Assembly (NCBI GenBank): GCA_022495995.1
Contig: JAFEMH010007456.1
Location: forward strand, 1-64,000
DNA length: 64,000 nucleotides
Origin: Adenophora triphylla var. japonica
Taxonomy: Eukaryota; Streptophyta; Magnoliopsida; Asterales; Campanulaceae
Direction of reading: 5' to 3'
Positions within the stretch are counted from its first letter, which is position 1; each line of letters starts with the position of its first letter. Shown here one piece after another: positions 1-10,886 of this stretch. The notes below the pieces were generated by a model. It saw nothing but the letters and a program-made list of their open reading frames with translations. It did not search any database and had not been told where the DNA came from. The translations under genes and the position numbers were made by a program.

Positions 1-357
1 TCCTTTTTATAAGAAAATAACAACTAAGATAACAAATGTGAAAAACAAACCTCCTCAAATCTCGGAATGCATATCTTAATCCTCGGTCTCATATCCGTTG
101 AAGAGAGTCCAGTTAAAAGGCATGTTTCCACCTGCCTTCATTTCTTACCCCTCGTATAACAAGAAACACAACGCCTCTTGAGTTAGTTCACACATATATT
201 TGTGATCTAATGTTAGTGCAAACTCGAGATGGGAAAAGTATTTCATTACTTTTATAGATGATTTCCACTAAATATTGCTATGTATTTCAAGAAAGATTGT
301 AGCAATTATTTAAAGGTGTGTTAAAAAGATGTTGCAACTTGAAATTGATTAAAAGTT
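1..357. other. Flank and start of copia relic, copy 1
   Basis: No gene is seen. From about 159 the sequence matches the copia integrase-region relic at 18,535 onward. The 158 bases before that match only the second copy of the duplicated block. Compared with copy 2 this stretch holds many extra one- to four-base insertions. Confidence 0.6.
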
Positions 358-934
358 GAGTAGGTCTCAGAAACGCCGTTTCTCCATAACTATGGAGAAA
401 CGCCAGTTTCTTACTTTCAGCCGAAGCTATACGCTTGATAACCGTGTAAGAAAATTTCCTCGGATACATCGCCTTCACAAAGGGCGTTCCTGGATATCCG
501 TGAAAAGCTTTGGAACTGGATATCCGTAAGCCTTTGGGCGGATATCCGTAAAATACGATTTGAAGTCAAATCTCAAGGTCAAGACCAGAAATTGCTTATT
601 GAAGGCTTCTCGGATATCCGTGAACCTTCAAATGTATATTCGTAAACCACTCAAATGAATGAAGTCCGTAAAAACATTTCTTTTTTGAAAGTTTCGGATA
701 TCATTTGAAGGTTTCTCGGATATCACTTTCATAAGCTTCTCGGATGATTATCCTTTTTCAAAGGGTTCTGGATATCCGTAACCTTTCGGTGACTTATATC
801 CGTAAGTAACCATGGGACAAGGTCATGGCCAATACAATACAAAATCTTAAGTGGATATCCTTTCAAAAGATTCTGGATACCCGTAACCCGTTTCTCCATA
901 ACTTATGGAAAAACGTTTCTCCCTAGATTTTACG
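358..934. mobile_element. MULE-like MITE, copy 1
   Basis: Non-coding insertion flanked by a direct 9-bp repeat TTAAAAGTT at 349-357 and 935-943. The paralogous relic at 18,712-18,720 has a single copy of this 9-mer and no insert. The ends carry an imperfect inverted repeat built around GAGAAACG and TTTCTCCATAA. The interior is filled with half-sites of the palindrome TTCTGGATATCCAGAA. In this copy many of the expected CCAGAA half-sites read CCGTAA or CCGTGA. A 9-bp target duplication is typical of Mutator-like elements. No transposase is present. Confidence 0.75.
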
Positions 935-943
935 TTAAAAGTT

Positions 944-1593
944 GTAAACTGAAAGTATTGTATCAAAAGAGAAGTACAACATTTCCATTTATTCACTTGC
1001 ACAAAATATGTAATGCAAAAATGCTCTCAAGTCAATTGAAGAGGGTTTTTGATGATTAATTTGGTGGTGGGATAATTGACGTGCCGAGTAAACCACTTTT
1101 TTCAGCTAGAGCTCTATACTATTTTATATTATAGAAGGTTACATGCATATTATCGAAAACAACACAATGTAAACATACGCACTATGCTTTCTAATTAGGG
1201 AAACTAATCAAAATCATTAAAAATGTTAGTAAGTGCTCTGCATTAGTAACATAAAGAGCTAAACATACGCACTATTGCTTTCTTTGAATTTGCATGCTTC
1301 ATCAAAATGGTGAAGCAATGGACGGGACGTGAGGGAGTAGGGATATAAGGAGGTTACCGCATGCATCTAAACATGCTTGACCTTACCTTAAAGAGGCTAA
1401 AAGAGGTAAGCTCAATCCAATAATAATAGTGTGTTGAAATCTTAATTTATTTTGTTGCGGCTCATGCTTATTATTTGACTCTGGATGAGTAATGGTCTTG
1501 GACAGACGAAGTGGTAGAAACTAACCTCACTTCACTTAATTAAAGCGTGTTAGAGAGCACAAAGCACTCTAACAACACATTAACATATAATAA
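944..1593. other. Non-coding copia relic and flank, copy 1
   Basis: Continuation of the copia relic to about 1,260 (parallel to 18,721-18,997), then AT-rich sequence up to the LINE. No coding potential is seen. Near 1,330 there is a damaged Stowaway-type end motif, intact in copy 2 near 23,270. Confidence 0.5.
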
Positions 1594-3794
1594 CCGGTGG
1601 TACTTTGATTTTCGAAGTAAGAGAATTTTGAGGAAAGCAGGAAAACCACATGTGTAGAATCCCTAGAATCAAGTGGTGGAGATCACCTTCAAGGAGAAAA
1701 TCAACAGAGATTTTGTAGCTAAGATGGTCGATACCGGTATTTGGGCGGATAATATGGAGGATATGGATATAGATTCGATTTGGACTAAGATGGTACATAC
1801 CATAAAGGAGGTGGCGAAAGAAGTCCTTGAAGAATCTAGAGGAAATGGGCCACCAAGTAAGGACACATCATGGTAGAACGAGGAAGTAAAACAAGCAATA
1901 AAGGGCAAGCGAGAATGCTACAAATTATTGGGGAAATGTAAGAGCGACGAGAACTATGAGAAGTATAAGGAAGCTAGAAGAGATGCTAAGAAAGCAAGAA
2001 GAGACGCAAGAGCAAAGGTGAATCGAAACTTTATGATAAGTTGGATACAAAAGAAGGGGAAAAGGACATCTACGTACTCGCTTCGTAGGAGGGATAAGAG
2101 GACACGAGATATTGGGACGGTTAAATGTGTGAAGGATGTAGACCAAAGAGTTCTAGTCGGGGATAAAGAAGATAAAAGATAGATGGAGTTCGTACTTTAA
2201 TACCTTGTTCAACGGCGGTCAAGAGCAGGATATTGGAGATTTAAATATCTCTTCGAGTATGGTTAATCGAGATTTTATGGAGAATTCAAAAGAGTGAAGT
2301 GAAAATGGCAATGAAAAAGATGAGATTGAAGAAAGTCTGTAGGACCTGATGGTATACCAATTGAGGTTTGGAGATGTTTCGGGGAGAGGGAATAGATTGG
2401 TTAACAACGCTATTTTAACAAGATATGGAGAGTTAACACAATGACATTGGAGTGACGAAAGAGTACTCCCGATCCCTTTGCATAAGAATAAAGGTGATGT
2501 CCAAGATCGTGCCAACTATCGGGATCAAACTAATGATTCATACTATGAAACTTTAGGAAAGAGTGATTGCACAAAGGCTGAGAAAAATTGTGGATATTTC
2601 GGAGAACCAGTTTGGGTTTATGCCGGAAAGATCGACTATGGAGGCAATATATCTTATGAGACAAACCATGGAAAAATATCGGGATCAAAATATAGATTTG
2701 CATATGATTTTCATTGATTTGGAGAAGGCTTATGATAAAGTGCCAAGAGAGGTACTTTGGTGGGCATTAGCAAAGAAGGGTGTTTCAAAGAAATATATTG
2801 ATATTATCAAGGACATGTATAATGGAGTTAGTAATTGTATACAGACTAGTGTTGGGAAAGGCGAAGAGTCTCCCTATAAAGATTGGAGTGCATCAAGGTT
2901 CCGCACTTAGCCCCTTTCTTTTTTCTTTGATAATGGACGAATTTACGAGGTCATTCCAAGATGATATACCAAAATGTATGTTGTTCGCAGATGATATTGT
3001 GCTGATTGATTGGATAAGAGATGGTGTGGAAAGTGAATTGGAGTTGTGGAGACACACTTTGGAATCTCGAGGTTTTCGATTAAGAAGAAACAAGACTGAA
3101 TATTTGGAGTGTAAGTTTAGCAGAGTTGGAAGTAGGGAGGCAGGGGCGGTCACATTTGATGAAAATATTATCCAAGCTTCGAAGTTTTTTCGCTTATCTT
3201 GGATCAATTATCTAAAAGGATGGAGAAGTAGATGGAGATGTGGCTCATAGGATTAAAGCATGTTGGTTGAAGTGGAAGAGTGCCACAGGGCTTCTATGTG
3301 ATCGCGGCATGCCCAAATAGATTAAAGGAAAAATTCTACCGCACGGCAACTAGGCTGGCATTGCTTTACGGCACCAAATGTTGGGCCGTGAAACTTGAGT
3401 GTCACGTGTATAAGATGAATGTGGCGGAGATGCCTATGCTTCGATGGATGTGCGGTCATACAAGAAAGGATCGATTGGGGAATGAGGTGATCGAGAGGTA
3501 AAAAGTAGGAGTTGCGCCCATTGAGGATAAAATGAGGGAAAATCGTCTAAGGTGATTTGGACATGTGAGAAGGAGACCGAGTGATACACCGATTAGGAGG
3601 CCGGATCAGTGGAGAAATGATAAATGGCGAGGGGTAGGGGAAGACCCAAACAAACTTGGATTAGAATAATTGAAAATGATATGAGTTTACTTGGAGTGAA
3701 TGAAAGTATGGTGTTGAAGAGGTAGGAGTGGAGGGCAAAAATCCATGTGGGGGTTTTTTTTTATTATTATTATTATTTATTTATATATTTATTT

Positions 3795-3830
<36 letters not shown>

Positions 3831-3940
3831 TTTTTTATTATTTTACCTTTTTTCACGATGACATATGAGGATTCATGTTAGCCGATCCCAAATTATTTTG
3901 GGACTAAGACTTTGTTGTTGTTGTTGTTGTTGTTGTTGTA
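1594..3940 (+). mobile_element. RTE-clade LINE, 5'-truncated, copy 1
   Basis: Remnant of a non-LTR retrotransposon. Fragments in all three forward frames encode the linker and reverse transcriptase of the plant RTE clade, including a palm block around 2,700-2,790 (FIDLEKAYDKVPRE), QGSALSP near 2,890-2,920 and FADDIVLID near 2,985-3,010. The endonuclease domain is absent, so the copy is 5'-truncated. The 3' end has the diagnostic RTE tail, a (TTG)n run ending in TTGTA at 3,940. The coding region is cut into many short frames, more than in copy 2, mostly by small insertions. It cannot encode a working protein. Confidence 0.85.
3758..3842. repeat. (TTAT)n microsatellite in the LINE 3' region
   Basis: Tract of TTAT and TTTA units lying between the end of the LINE coding region and its TTG tail. 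The same tract is at 25,656-25,733 in the second copy with a different unit count. Confidence 0.8.
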
Positions 3941-3950
3941 TTTCTTTATC

Positions 3951-4200
3951 AGCCGCGGAATAATTCCGTCGGTGATAATATAATTTTGTTTTTAATTTTT
4001 TTAATTTACCAGCGACGGAATAATTTCGTCGGTGAGAATATAATTTTGTTTTTATTTTTTTTTAATTTATCAGCGACGGAATAATTTCGTCGGTGAGAAT
4101 ATAATTTTGTTTTTAATTTTTTTAATTTAACAACGACGGAATATTTTCGTCGGTGATAATATTATTTTGGTTTTAAATTTTTTAATTTATCAGCGGCGAA
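3951..4200. repeat. CACTA-type subterminal repeats, remnant, copy 1
   Basis: Five tandem units of about 60 bp start at 3,951, 4,010, 4,071, 4,131 and 4,192. Each contains a short inverted pair of the type CAGCGACGG ... TCGTCGGTG followed by an AT-rich spacer. The same motif family fills the subterminal zones of the CACTA element at 39,068-44,419, so this is probably the edge of a related, otherwise lost CACTA copy. No terminal CACTA sequence is seen here. Confidence 0.65.
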
Positions 4201-4460
4201 ACACTTCAGGAACCTTCAACTTCTTATCTCCCTTGGATGAGTTTCAAGTTTATGATCCAGTGGAAGAGTGGTGGCCAAGAAGAGTATGTCCATCCCTTCA
4301 ATTTTCAGTAATAGCTATTGATCATTTCTTGGAGAGGCATCCAGTTTGGTTGGAAAGATATGGAGAGACTGGAGAAAGGATTTATGAGGCTCCATATGGT
4401 GGACATAATGAGTATGAAACTTCTACAGAAGGTTCCCTTGCATTTCCAGGAAAAAATTAG
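4167..4460 (+). CDS. Unrecognised 97-codon ORF, copy 1
   Basis: Open frame starting inside the CACTA-like repeats. About 80 codons beyond them are acidic and aromatic-rich (motifs EEWWPRR, RHPVWLERYGE), ending at a TAG. It is preserved between the two block copies, which only shows the copies are similar. I do not recognise the family. It may be a host exon fragment captured by a CACTA element or part of the copia C1 LTR. No promoter is visible, and I doubt it is an independent gene. Confidence 0.25.
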   Translation: MVLNFLIYQRRNTSGTFNFLSPLDEFQVYDPVEEWWPRRVCPSLQFSVIAIDHFLERHPVWLERYGETGERIYEAPYGGHNEYETSTEGSLAFPGKN

Positions 4461-4680
4461 AAGTGAAGAGACTTAGCTGTCAGTTGCATTAGAGGACAGC
4501 TTGTGTGAGATGAGAGATGAAAAAGTGAAGCTTTGGTATTTTGATTTGTTGTAGTGTGGTGTATTAGTAAGGGTAGTAGAGTAATTTTGGCTTTCAGGGT
4601 TGTACTCTACATAGTAATAGGGGTTAGCTATTGACAGTAATCCTATATTATATGTATCTTCTTTCTAGTTATGAAAAAGA
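4461..4680. other. Probable 3' LTR remnant of copia C1, copy 1
   Basis: Non-coding sequence directly downstream, in minus-strand sense, of the copia C1 pol stop at 4,681-4,683. By position it should hold the 3' LTR, but I could not fix LTR ends or a target duplication. Confidence 0.35.
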
Positions 4681-7114
4681 TTATTTTGGCATATTAATCA
4701 TACCAAGCATTGCCCTCAAAAGCTCAAATATTTTTTCATCCATAGCTTTTGTTAAAATGTCTGCAACATTGTCTTCTCACGGAAACTTTGATAGATTAAT
4801 ATTTCCCTTCTCCACATGATCTCTAATGAAGTGATGCCTTACTTCAATGTGCTTGGTTTTGGAGTGTTAGACAGGATTTTCTGTTATGGCAATTGTGCTA
4901 GAATTGTCACAGAAAATTGGTACATTGGTCATGTCCATCCCAAAGTCTTGAAGTTGACTTTTGAGATAAAGAATTTGAGAACAACAAAGTCCTGCAGCAA
5001 TATATTCAGCCTTTGCTGTTGAGGTAGCAACTGAAGTTTACTTTTTACTTGACCATGATATTATTCTTGATCCAATGAACTGACATCCTCCATTGGTGGA
5101 TTTCCTATCAAGATTACATCTTGCATAGTCAGAATTTGTGAATCCTATTAGTGAGAAATGAGAATGAAGAATCGGTGGGATACCATGTAGACCATAATCA
5201 GGTGTTCCTTTAAGGTATCTTAAGATTCGCTTGACAGCTGAGAGGTGTGATTCTTTAGGATCAGCTTGAAACCTTGCAAAAAGACATACACTAAACATAA
5301 TATCAGGTCTAGATGCAGTAACATATAGGAGAGACCCAATATAACTCCTATAAAGTGTTTGATTAACACTTTGACCATCAAGATCAGCATGGAGCTTGGT
5401 TGTTGTTGATAGTGGAGTTATAGCAGGAGAAGCAGTTTGCATATCAAACTTTTTGATCATATCCCTGGTGTATTTAGCTTGATTAATAAAGATTCCTTCC
5501 TTCATTTGTTTGACTTGAAGACCTAAGAAGAAAGTTAGTTCACCAATCATACTCATTTCAAAATTTTCCTTCATGATTGCCCCAAATTCTGTGCACAGAG
5601 ATTCATTTGATGATCCAAAAATGATATCATCCATATATACTTGAAAGAGCGTAGATTTTCTCCATATTTTTGATAAACAAAGTGTTATCAATATGTCCTT
5701 TTGTAAATCCTTTACCAAGGAGATATTTTGGCGATGTGTCATACCAAGCTCTAGGGGCTTGTTTGAGTCCATATAAGGCTTTATCAAATTTGTACACATG
5801 ATCTGAAAATTTTAGGTGTTCAAAGCCAGGGGGTTGTGACACAAATACCTTCTCATTTAGAACACCATTTAGAAAAGCACTTTTGACATCCATTTGAAAC
5901 ACTTTCATTTTCTTGTATGAGGCAAAACCAAGAAATAGTCTAATGGCTTATAGTCTTGCTACAGGAGCAAATGTTTCATCATAATCAATTCCTTCTTCTT
6001 GTCTGTATCCTTGAGCTACAAGTCTAGCTTTGTTTCTCACAACAATTTTATCTTCATTCATTTTGTTCCTAAATACTCACCTTGTTCCAATTACAGTCTG
6101 ATTTTTAGGTTTAGGGACAAGTTGCCAGAATTTGTTTCTTTCAAATTGCTCAAGTTCTTCCTTCATTGCTTCAATCCAGTCAGAGTCTTGAAGGGCTTCA
6201 TTTATCTTCTTTGGTTCCATATGAGAGATGAATGCACTCATTAATGAGTCATAGACATGCATGTCAGGACGAATGGTCATTTTATGAATGGGGAGGTCAA
6301 TAAAAATGTCATTGTTGGAAGGAATGGTATGAATGGTAGGTTCAGGTTGAGGGCACACATGAATTTTGTTGCAACAAGGTTGAACATGTCTGCTGTCAAG
6401 GTTATTTTGGTTGCTTGATGAAGGCAAGCTGTCAGGAGCATCATAGCTGTCAGATACATCTTTGCTGTTAGGTAGATTTTCTTTGATGTTAGACATATTA
6501 GGGTTAGTGATGATGTCTTTGGGCACAACATAAGGAAGGATAGGTGATTCTTCTTCAGTAATGATACTTGAGGAGTCATGCACAGGAGATACTTCTGGAA
6601 TGTTGTTCGAATTTCCAACAGCTTCATCAAAATCACACAATTCAGTGCAGCTTTGATCATTGTTTTCATCAAAGTCAACATGAATGGATTCTTTTACCAC
6701 AAGTCTTCTTTTGTTGTATACTCAGTAAGCCTTGCTTGTGTTGGAGTATCCTAAGAAGATGCCTTCATCACTCTTTGGAATCAAACTTGTCAAGGTTGTT
6801 GTTGCCATTATTGTGAATGAAGCATCTACTTCCAAATCCATGGAAGTATGAAATGGTTGGTGTTCTACCATTCCATAACTCATAGGGAGTTTTTTTGTGA
6901 AATTTGTTGATAAGAGTCTTGTTTTGGACATAGACAGCAGTGGTGACAGCTTCTCTCCAAAAATATTTAGGCAGTTGTTTTCTAACAACATTGTTCTAGC
7001 TGCTTCACAAATAGTTCTATTCTTTCTTTCTGCAACACCATTTTGCTGTGGAGTTCTTGGAGCAGAAAAGTTATGCTCAATTCCTTTTTGGTCACAGTAT
7101 TCTTCAACACCAGT
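4681..7114 (-). pseudogene. Copia element C1 pol (integrase C-end, RT, RNase H), copy 1
   Basis: The 3' part of a Ty1/copia polyprotein read on the minus strand. From high to low coordinate: end of the integrase core with the RTPQQNGVAERKNRT block near 7,000-7,050, the acidic linker (6,700-6,077), RVT_2 reverse transcriptase (5,908 to about 5,100, with YMDDI) and RNase H ending at 4,681. Gag, protease and the first half of integrase are missing because Tat element B adjoins at 7,114/7,115. Frame breaks are present, for example at about 5,650 and 5,730, where the second copy is open. Each of these two breaks lies in a CAG trinucleotide of copy 2. Confidence 0.85.
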
Positions 7115-9144
7115 TGAAATTACCCGGGATCGCAGCGCGGGCTGCGCGGCGATGCGGTTGTTTTTCGCGGATGTTTGGGACCTCGCTTTCGGGAAGGAGA
7201 GGAGTCGCCATGCGGTTTTTTATTTTGAGCCCAAACGTTGAAAAATGGCTTTTTGAAAAGGGTGTCGTTTTTATTGGTAGCAAAAACTTGGAAAAGACTT
7301 TGAAAAGGGTGTCGTTTTTATTGGTAGCAAAAACTTGGAAAAGGCTTTGAAAAGGGTGTCATTTTTATTGGTAGCAAAAACATGACAAAAATCTTTTTAG
7401 TACCAGAGATTGTTAGGTTCGGAGGTCACGTTATGTTTCGGGAAGAGTATTTTGAGATCACCCAAAATGCCTCGTATGATGAGTCTTTCTACCTTTCTCG
7501 AAATTGTGTGTGTGTGTGTGTTTGCATTTTGAAAATGGGGGCTTGAATGATAAGCTTAATCTTGGTTTGAATGTCAAACGTTGAGTTTGTGATTCTTTTT
7601 GGAAAAAGCGAGCGTTTGAATGACAAACGTCGGTTTTAGAGTTTTTTAGGAAAAGAGGTGCGAGTGACGAGTTTTGAATCTTTAACTTAAGTGTCAAATG
7701 TTGACTTTTAAGAAAAGAGTGTTTGAATGTCAAACGTCGGGTTTTGAGTTTAAAGATGATCGTTTGGATGCCAAACGTCACTTTGCGCGTTTTGAAAGAG
7801 AGTTCGAATGTCGAACTCCGGTTTTGAACCGGGCATTACATTGTTAGCGATTTTACGGGAAAAAAGCATTAAATGATATGTGAACAACGAATCGTTTTGC
7901 GAGTCGGAATTTGATAAGTAAATACTATCACGAGCCAAACGGCTCAGACTTGTAAATGACAGTATTTAAAATGCAGTATCAACGGAATCAAACGATCCGG
8001 ATTTTAAAGGTTCGATCAATGAACCAAACGGCTCGGACTTGTAAAGTTGCGTAAAGTAAATGACATTCAACGGATCAAACGATCCGGACCGTTAAATGAC
8101 TATCACAAACCAAACAGTTCGGACTATAAAGTTGTGTAAAGTAAATGACATTCAACGGATCAAACGATCCGGACCGTTAAATGACATAAAAAGTAAAGAA
8201 CGGGGCCGGAACGCCGTTTTAACCCGAGATTACTTCTCTTACGGGAGAGAAGAGGATCTTGGATTAAATCGTATCGGACCCTGTCGACGATGACGTCTAG
8301 ATTTCAATGACTTTAGACCTAAACGGTTGTAGCGACTGGCGCGTAAACCGAGACGGAATGAGTGTTTAGGGAGAGAGAGTGTTACCTATGGCTAGGGGTT
8401 GACTCTTTTGGCTCGGTTGACGTATACGGGATACGGTTTAGTGTTTGAAAAAGTGTTTCGAGGTTGTTTGGTTCGTGTTTGGTTGAAATACGAGGTTTTC
8501 ATGCAAATCGAGGCAAAACGGGGCTCGGGAGAGGGTAGAAATGGTTCATGCCGTAGGCAAAGGTGAAAATGGATAATGTTTTTCCTTTTTTTGAATGTTT
8601 GACAGCCCTCTGTATTTATATGGTGATTTTGCAAAAGAGTTCGGATGGACTTTATCTGAATTTGGAGGGGTTTTGTGGTATTTTGGAAATTGGGAGGACT
8701 TGTTGGCAATTCTGTTTTGCCTGAAAAACGGTCCGGACGGACTGTGACACAATTCCAGGGGCATTTTGGTCTTTTCATTCTGAAATCTGATTGATGTTGA
8801 CTAGAGGGCTGTGGCATGTGTGCCATGTGCCCGTGTGACTCATAAGGGCTAGGGTTTTCGTCCTGTTATTCCCGGTTTTGTCCGTTTTTTAAATAACTGT
8901 CCGAAAAATGTCCGAAACGCCCCCGGAAAGTGTCAGAAAGTGCATTTTTCAGGAGAAGCTACTTTTACGTGTGATAACGTGTGTTGAGTACGCTTTGACG
9001 TTGGGATGCACGGGGGAGTCCCGGGACGTCTCGTTGGCTTGAGAATGGGGAGTTTAACGGGTTCCGGTTAACCTGGAGCGGGCCAGTTAACGGATTCCGG
9101 TTAACTTCTAACGGATTTTGACGATCCGAATTTGGGTACTTACA
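7115..9144 (-). repeat. 3' LTR of Tat element B, copy 1
   Basis: 2,030-bp LTR. In element sense it begins TGTAAGTACCC at 9,144 and ends GGGTAATTTCA at 7,115, an imperfect terminal inverted pair of TG...CA type. A purine tract (GCTGAGGGG) lies immediately outside the 9,144 end, as expected for a 3' LTR. A TATA box is at 8,611-8,623 on the minus strand. Inside are reiterated motifs: TTTGAATGTCAAACG-type units at 7,555-7,810 and duplicated units with CAAACGATCCGGACC at about 8,065-8,190. Confidence 0.75.
8611..8623 (-). promoter_or_regulatory. LTR TATA box, copy 1
   Basis: Minus-strand CCATATAAATACA inside the LTR, pointing toward the R/U5 side. It is the best candidate for the retrotransposon core promoter; the equivalent in copy 2 is 30,516-30,528. 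Confidence 0.55.
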
Positions 9145-9159
9145 GTTATCCCCTCAGCG
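9145..9159 (-). promoter_or_regulatory. Polypurine tract of Tat element B, copy 1
   Basis: Minus-strand purine-rich CGCTGAGGGGATAAC directly before the LTR start. This is where plus-strand DNA synthesis is primed in LTR retrotransposons. Its position fixes the inner edge of the 3' LTR. Confidence 0.6.
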
Positions 9160-9417
9160 ATGTCACTTTCGAAGGAAGTGGGGTCGTTGAAAAAGATAAG
9201 GATCCAAATCGGGGGATGCCTTACTTGAAGAGACCTGAGAGGTCAGTTGGCTGGACCCTTAGTGGAAGGATTCCTATGTATCCCGAGCGGGAATCAAGCC
9301 GATCGTAGTTCGTAGGTGCAAGGGCCACGCGTGGGACCTTGACCTAAGCGAGATTGTTGTGAGGCGTCTGAACCTGAGTGAAGACTATTGTGAGGCGTCT
9401 GAACCTAAGTTTACTAA

Positions 9418-9618
9418 AACTTTCGAGGGCGTGTGGCGCATCTGACCGAGATCACTAAAACATTCGAGGGCGTGTGGCGCCTCAGACCGAGATCACTGAA
9501 ACATTCGAGGGCGTGTGGCGCCTCAGACCGAGATTACTGAAACATTCGAGGGCATGTGGCGCCTCAGACTGAGATTACTGAAACTTTTTAGGGCGTGTGG
9601 CGCCTCAGACCGAGATTA
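9418..9618. repeat. 41-bp tandem array in element B, copy 1
   Basis: About five units of 41 bp containing GGGCGTGTGGCGCCTCAGAC, with small differences. It lies between the LTR and the PMD gene, the zone where Tat/Ogre elements carry fast-evolving tandem repeats. The counterpart in copy 2 is about 31,325-31,525. Confidence 0.75.
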
Positions 9619-9969
9619 CGAGGACGTGTTTGTCCTGAGATGAAGGCGTTCGTGCCTTGAGATTGATTTTGTGAGGCGTTCGTGCCTTGGGTGCTGGACT
9701 TATGATGATGGCCAGGTTTTATCTGCTGGGGATATGGTAAATAAGACGGGAATGGCTGCGTTAAATGGATGTTATAACAACATGGAAGGATTGGCGTTCT
9801 AACGACGGGGTTAGGAACGGGATGTGATCTCGGGAGAGACTAACACATTACTGGGGAAAAGCGCCCAGAGTTCTAACAGAACTAGTTAGGAATTGGGGGG
9901 ATTGATTGACGTTTCTTCTTAGAAAGATGGTCTTAAGATCCTGCTGGGGAGGAATGTTCGGTCGTACGA

Positions 9970-10187
9970 TGATGGCCGAAGAGGGATTGTTGTGCGGGCT
10001 TATCTTGATGGCCGCTGAATTGGGATGGTCGGGCTTACGATGACTGCCGGGGAAGTGAATGTTCACTTGCTGGAGTGAAAAGGTATTCGAACTTACGAGG
10101 ATGGCCGAAGAGGGATTGTTGTGCGGGCTTACCCTGATGGCCGCTGAAATGGGATGGTCGGGCTTACGACTGGCGGCCGAAGAGATG
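9970..10187. repeat. Two-copy 129-bp direct repeat in element B, copy 1
   Basis: Two units starting at 9,970 and about 10,099 share GATGGCCGAAGAGGGATTG and following sequence. Same hypervariable 3' zone of the Tat element as the flanking arrays. Confidence 0.6.
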
Positions 10188-10205
10188 AATGTTGGTGAAA
10201 ATCAA

Positions 10206-10575
10206 TGGGAATTTTGACATCCTGGAGACGGAATTGTGATTTAACGTCCGAAGACGGTGCGAGATTTAACATCTGGAGACGGGATGTTAGTGAAAACTAA
10301 CGAGAAATTTAACGTCTGGAGACGGAATTGTGATTTAACATCCGAAGACGGTCTGAGATTTAACGTCTGGAGACGAAACGTTAGTGAGAACTAACGGGAA
10401 ATTTAACGTCTGGAGACGGAATTATGATTTAACGTCCGAAGACGGTCTGAGATTTAACGTCTGGAGACGAAACGTTAGTGAGAACTAACGGGAAATTTAA
10501 CGTTTGGAGACAGAATTGTGATTTAACGTCCGAAGACGGTTTGAGATTTAACGTCTGGAGACGAAACGTTAGAAA
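10206..10575. repeat. 95-bp tandem array in element B, copy 1
   Basis: About four units of 95 bp. Each holds three variants of the submotif TTTAACGTCTGGAGACG plus an AACGTTAGTGAGAACTAACG segment that can fold back on itself. Array starts are seen near 10,301, 10,396 and 10,491. The counterpart in copy 2 is about 32,112-32,482. Confidence 0.75.
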
Positions 10576-10886
10576 TGTCTAACTAGGATTTAACCTCGGG
10601 GAGGGGGTGTTAGAAAGGTCTAACTTGGGGAAATTTTACACTTTTGGGGGCCAAAAGGGGCAAAATTGAAATTGTGAGAAGCTGAGGGGCCAAAGTGGCA
10701 AGGAATCTTCTGGCCTGTAAAAGAGTCCGGCCGGACTGAGACTGAATTTGAACATGTTCAAATCAGCAACAGGCCGACGCAAACCAGTCCATTTTCACCA
10801 TATTTTCAGGCGAGAGAAGAGAGAAAAGAGAGAAAAAATCCTCCCCCTTTTGCGAGTTTTGTTCGAATCTTTGCGGGATAATCATC

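Noticed and set aside
287..478. 63-codon minus-strand ORF and similar short ORFs in the MITE region
   Set aside because: Lies across the MITE boundary, differs between copies by indels, and has no recognisable domain.
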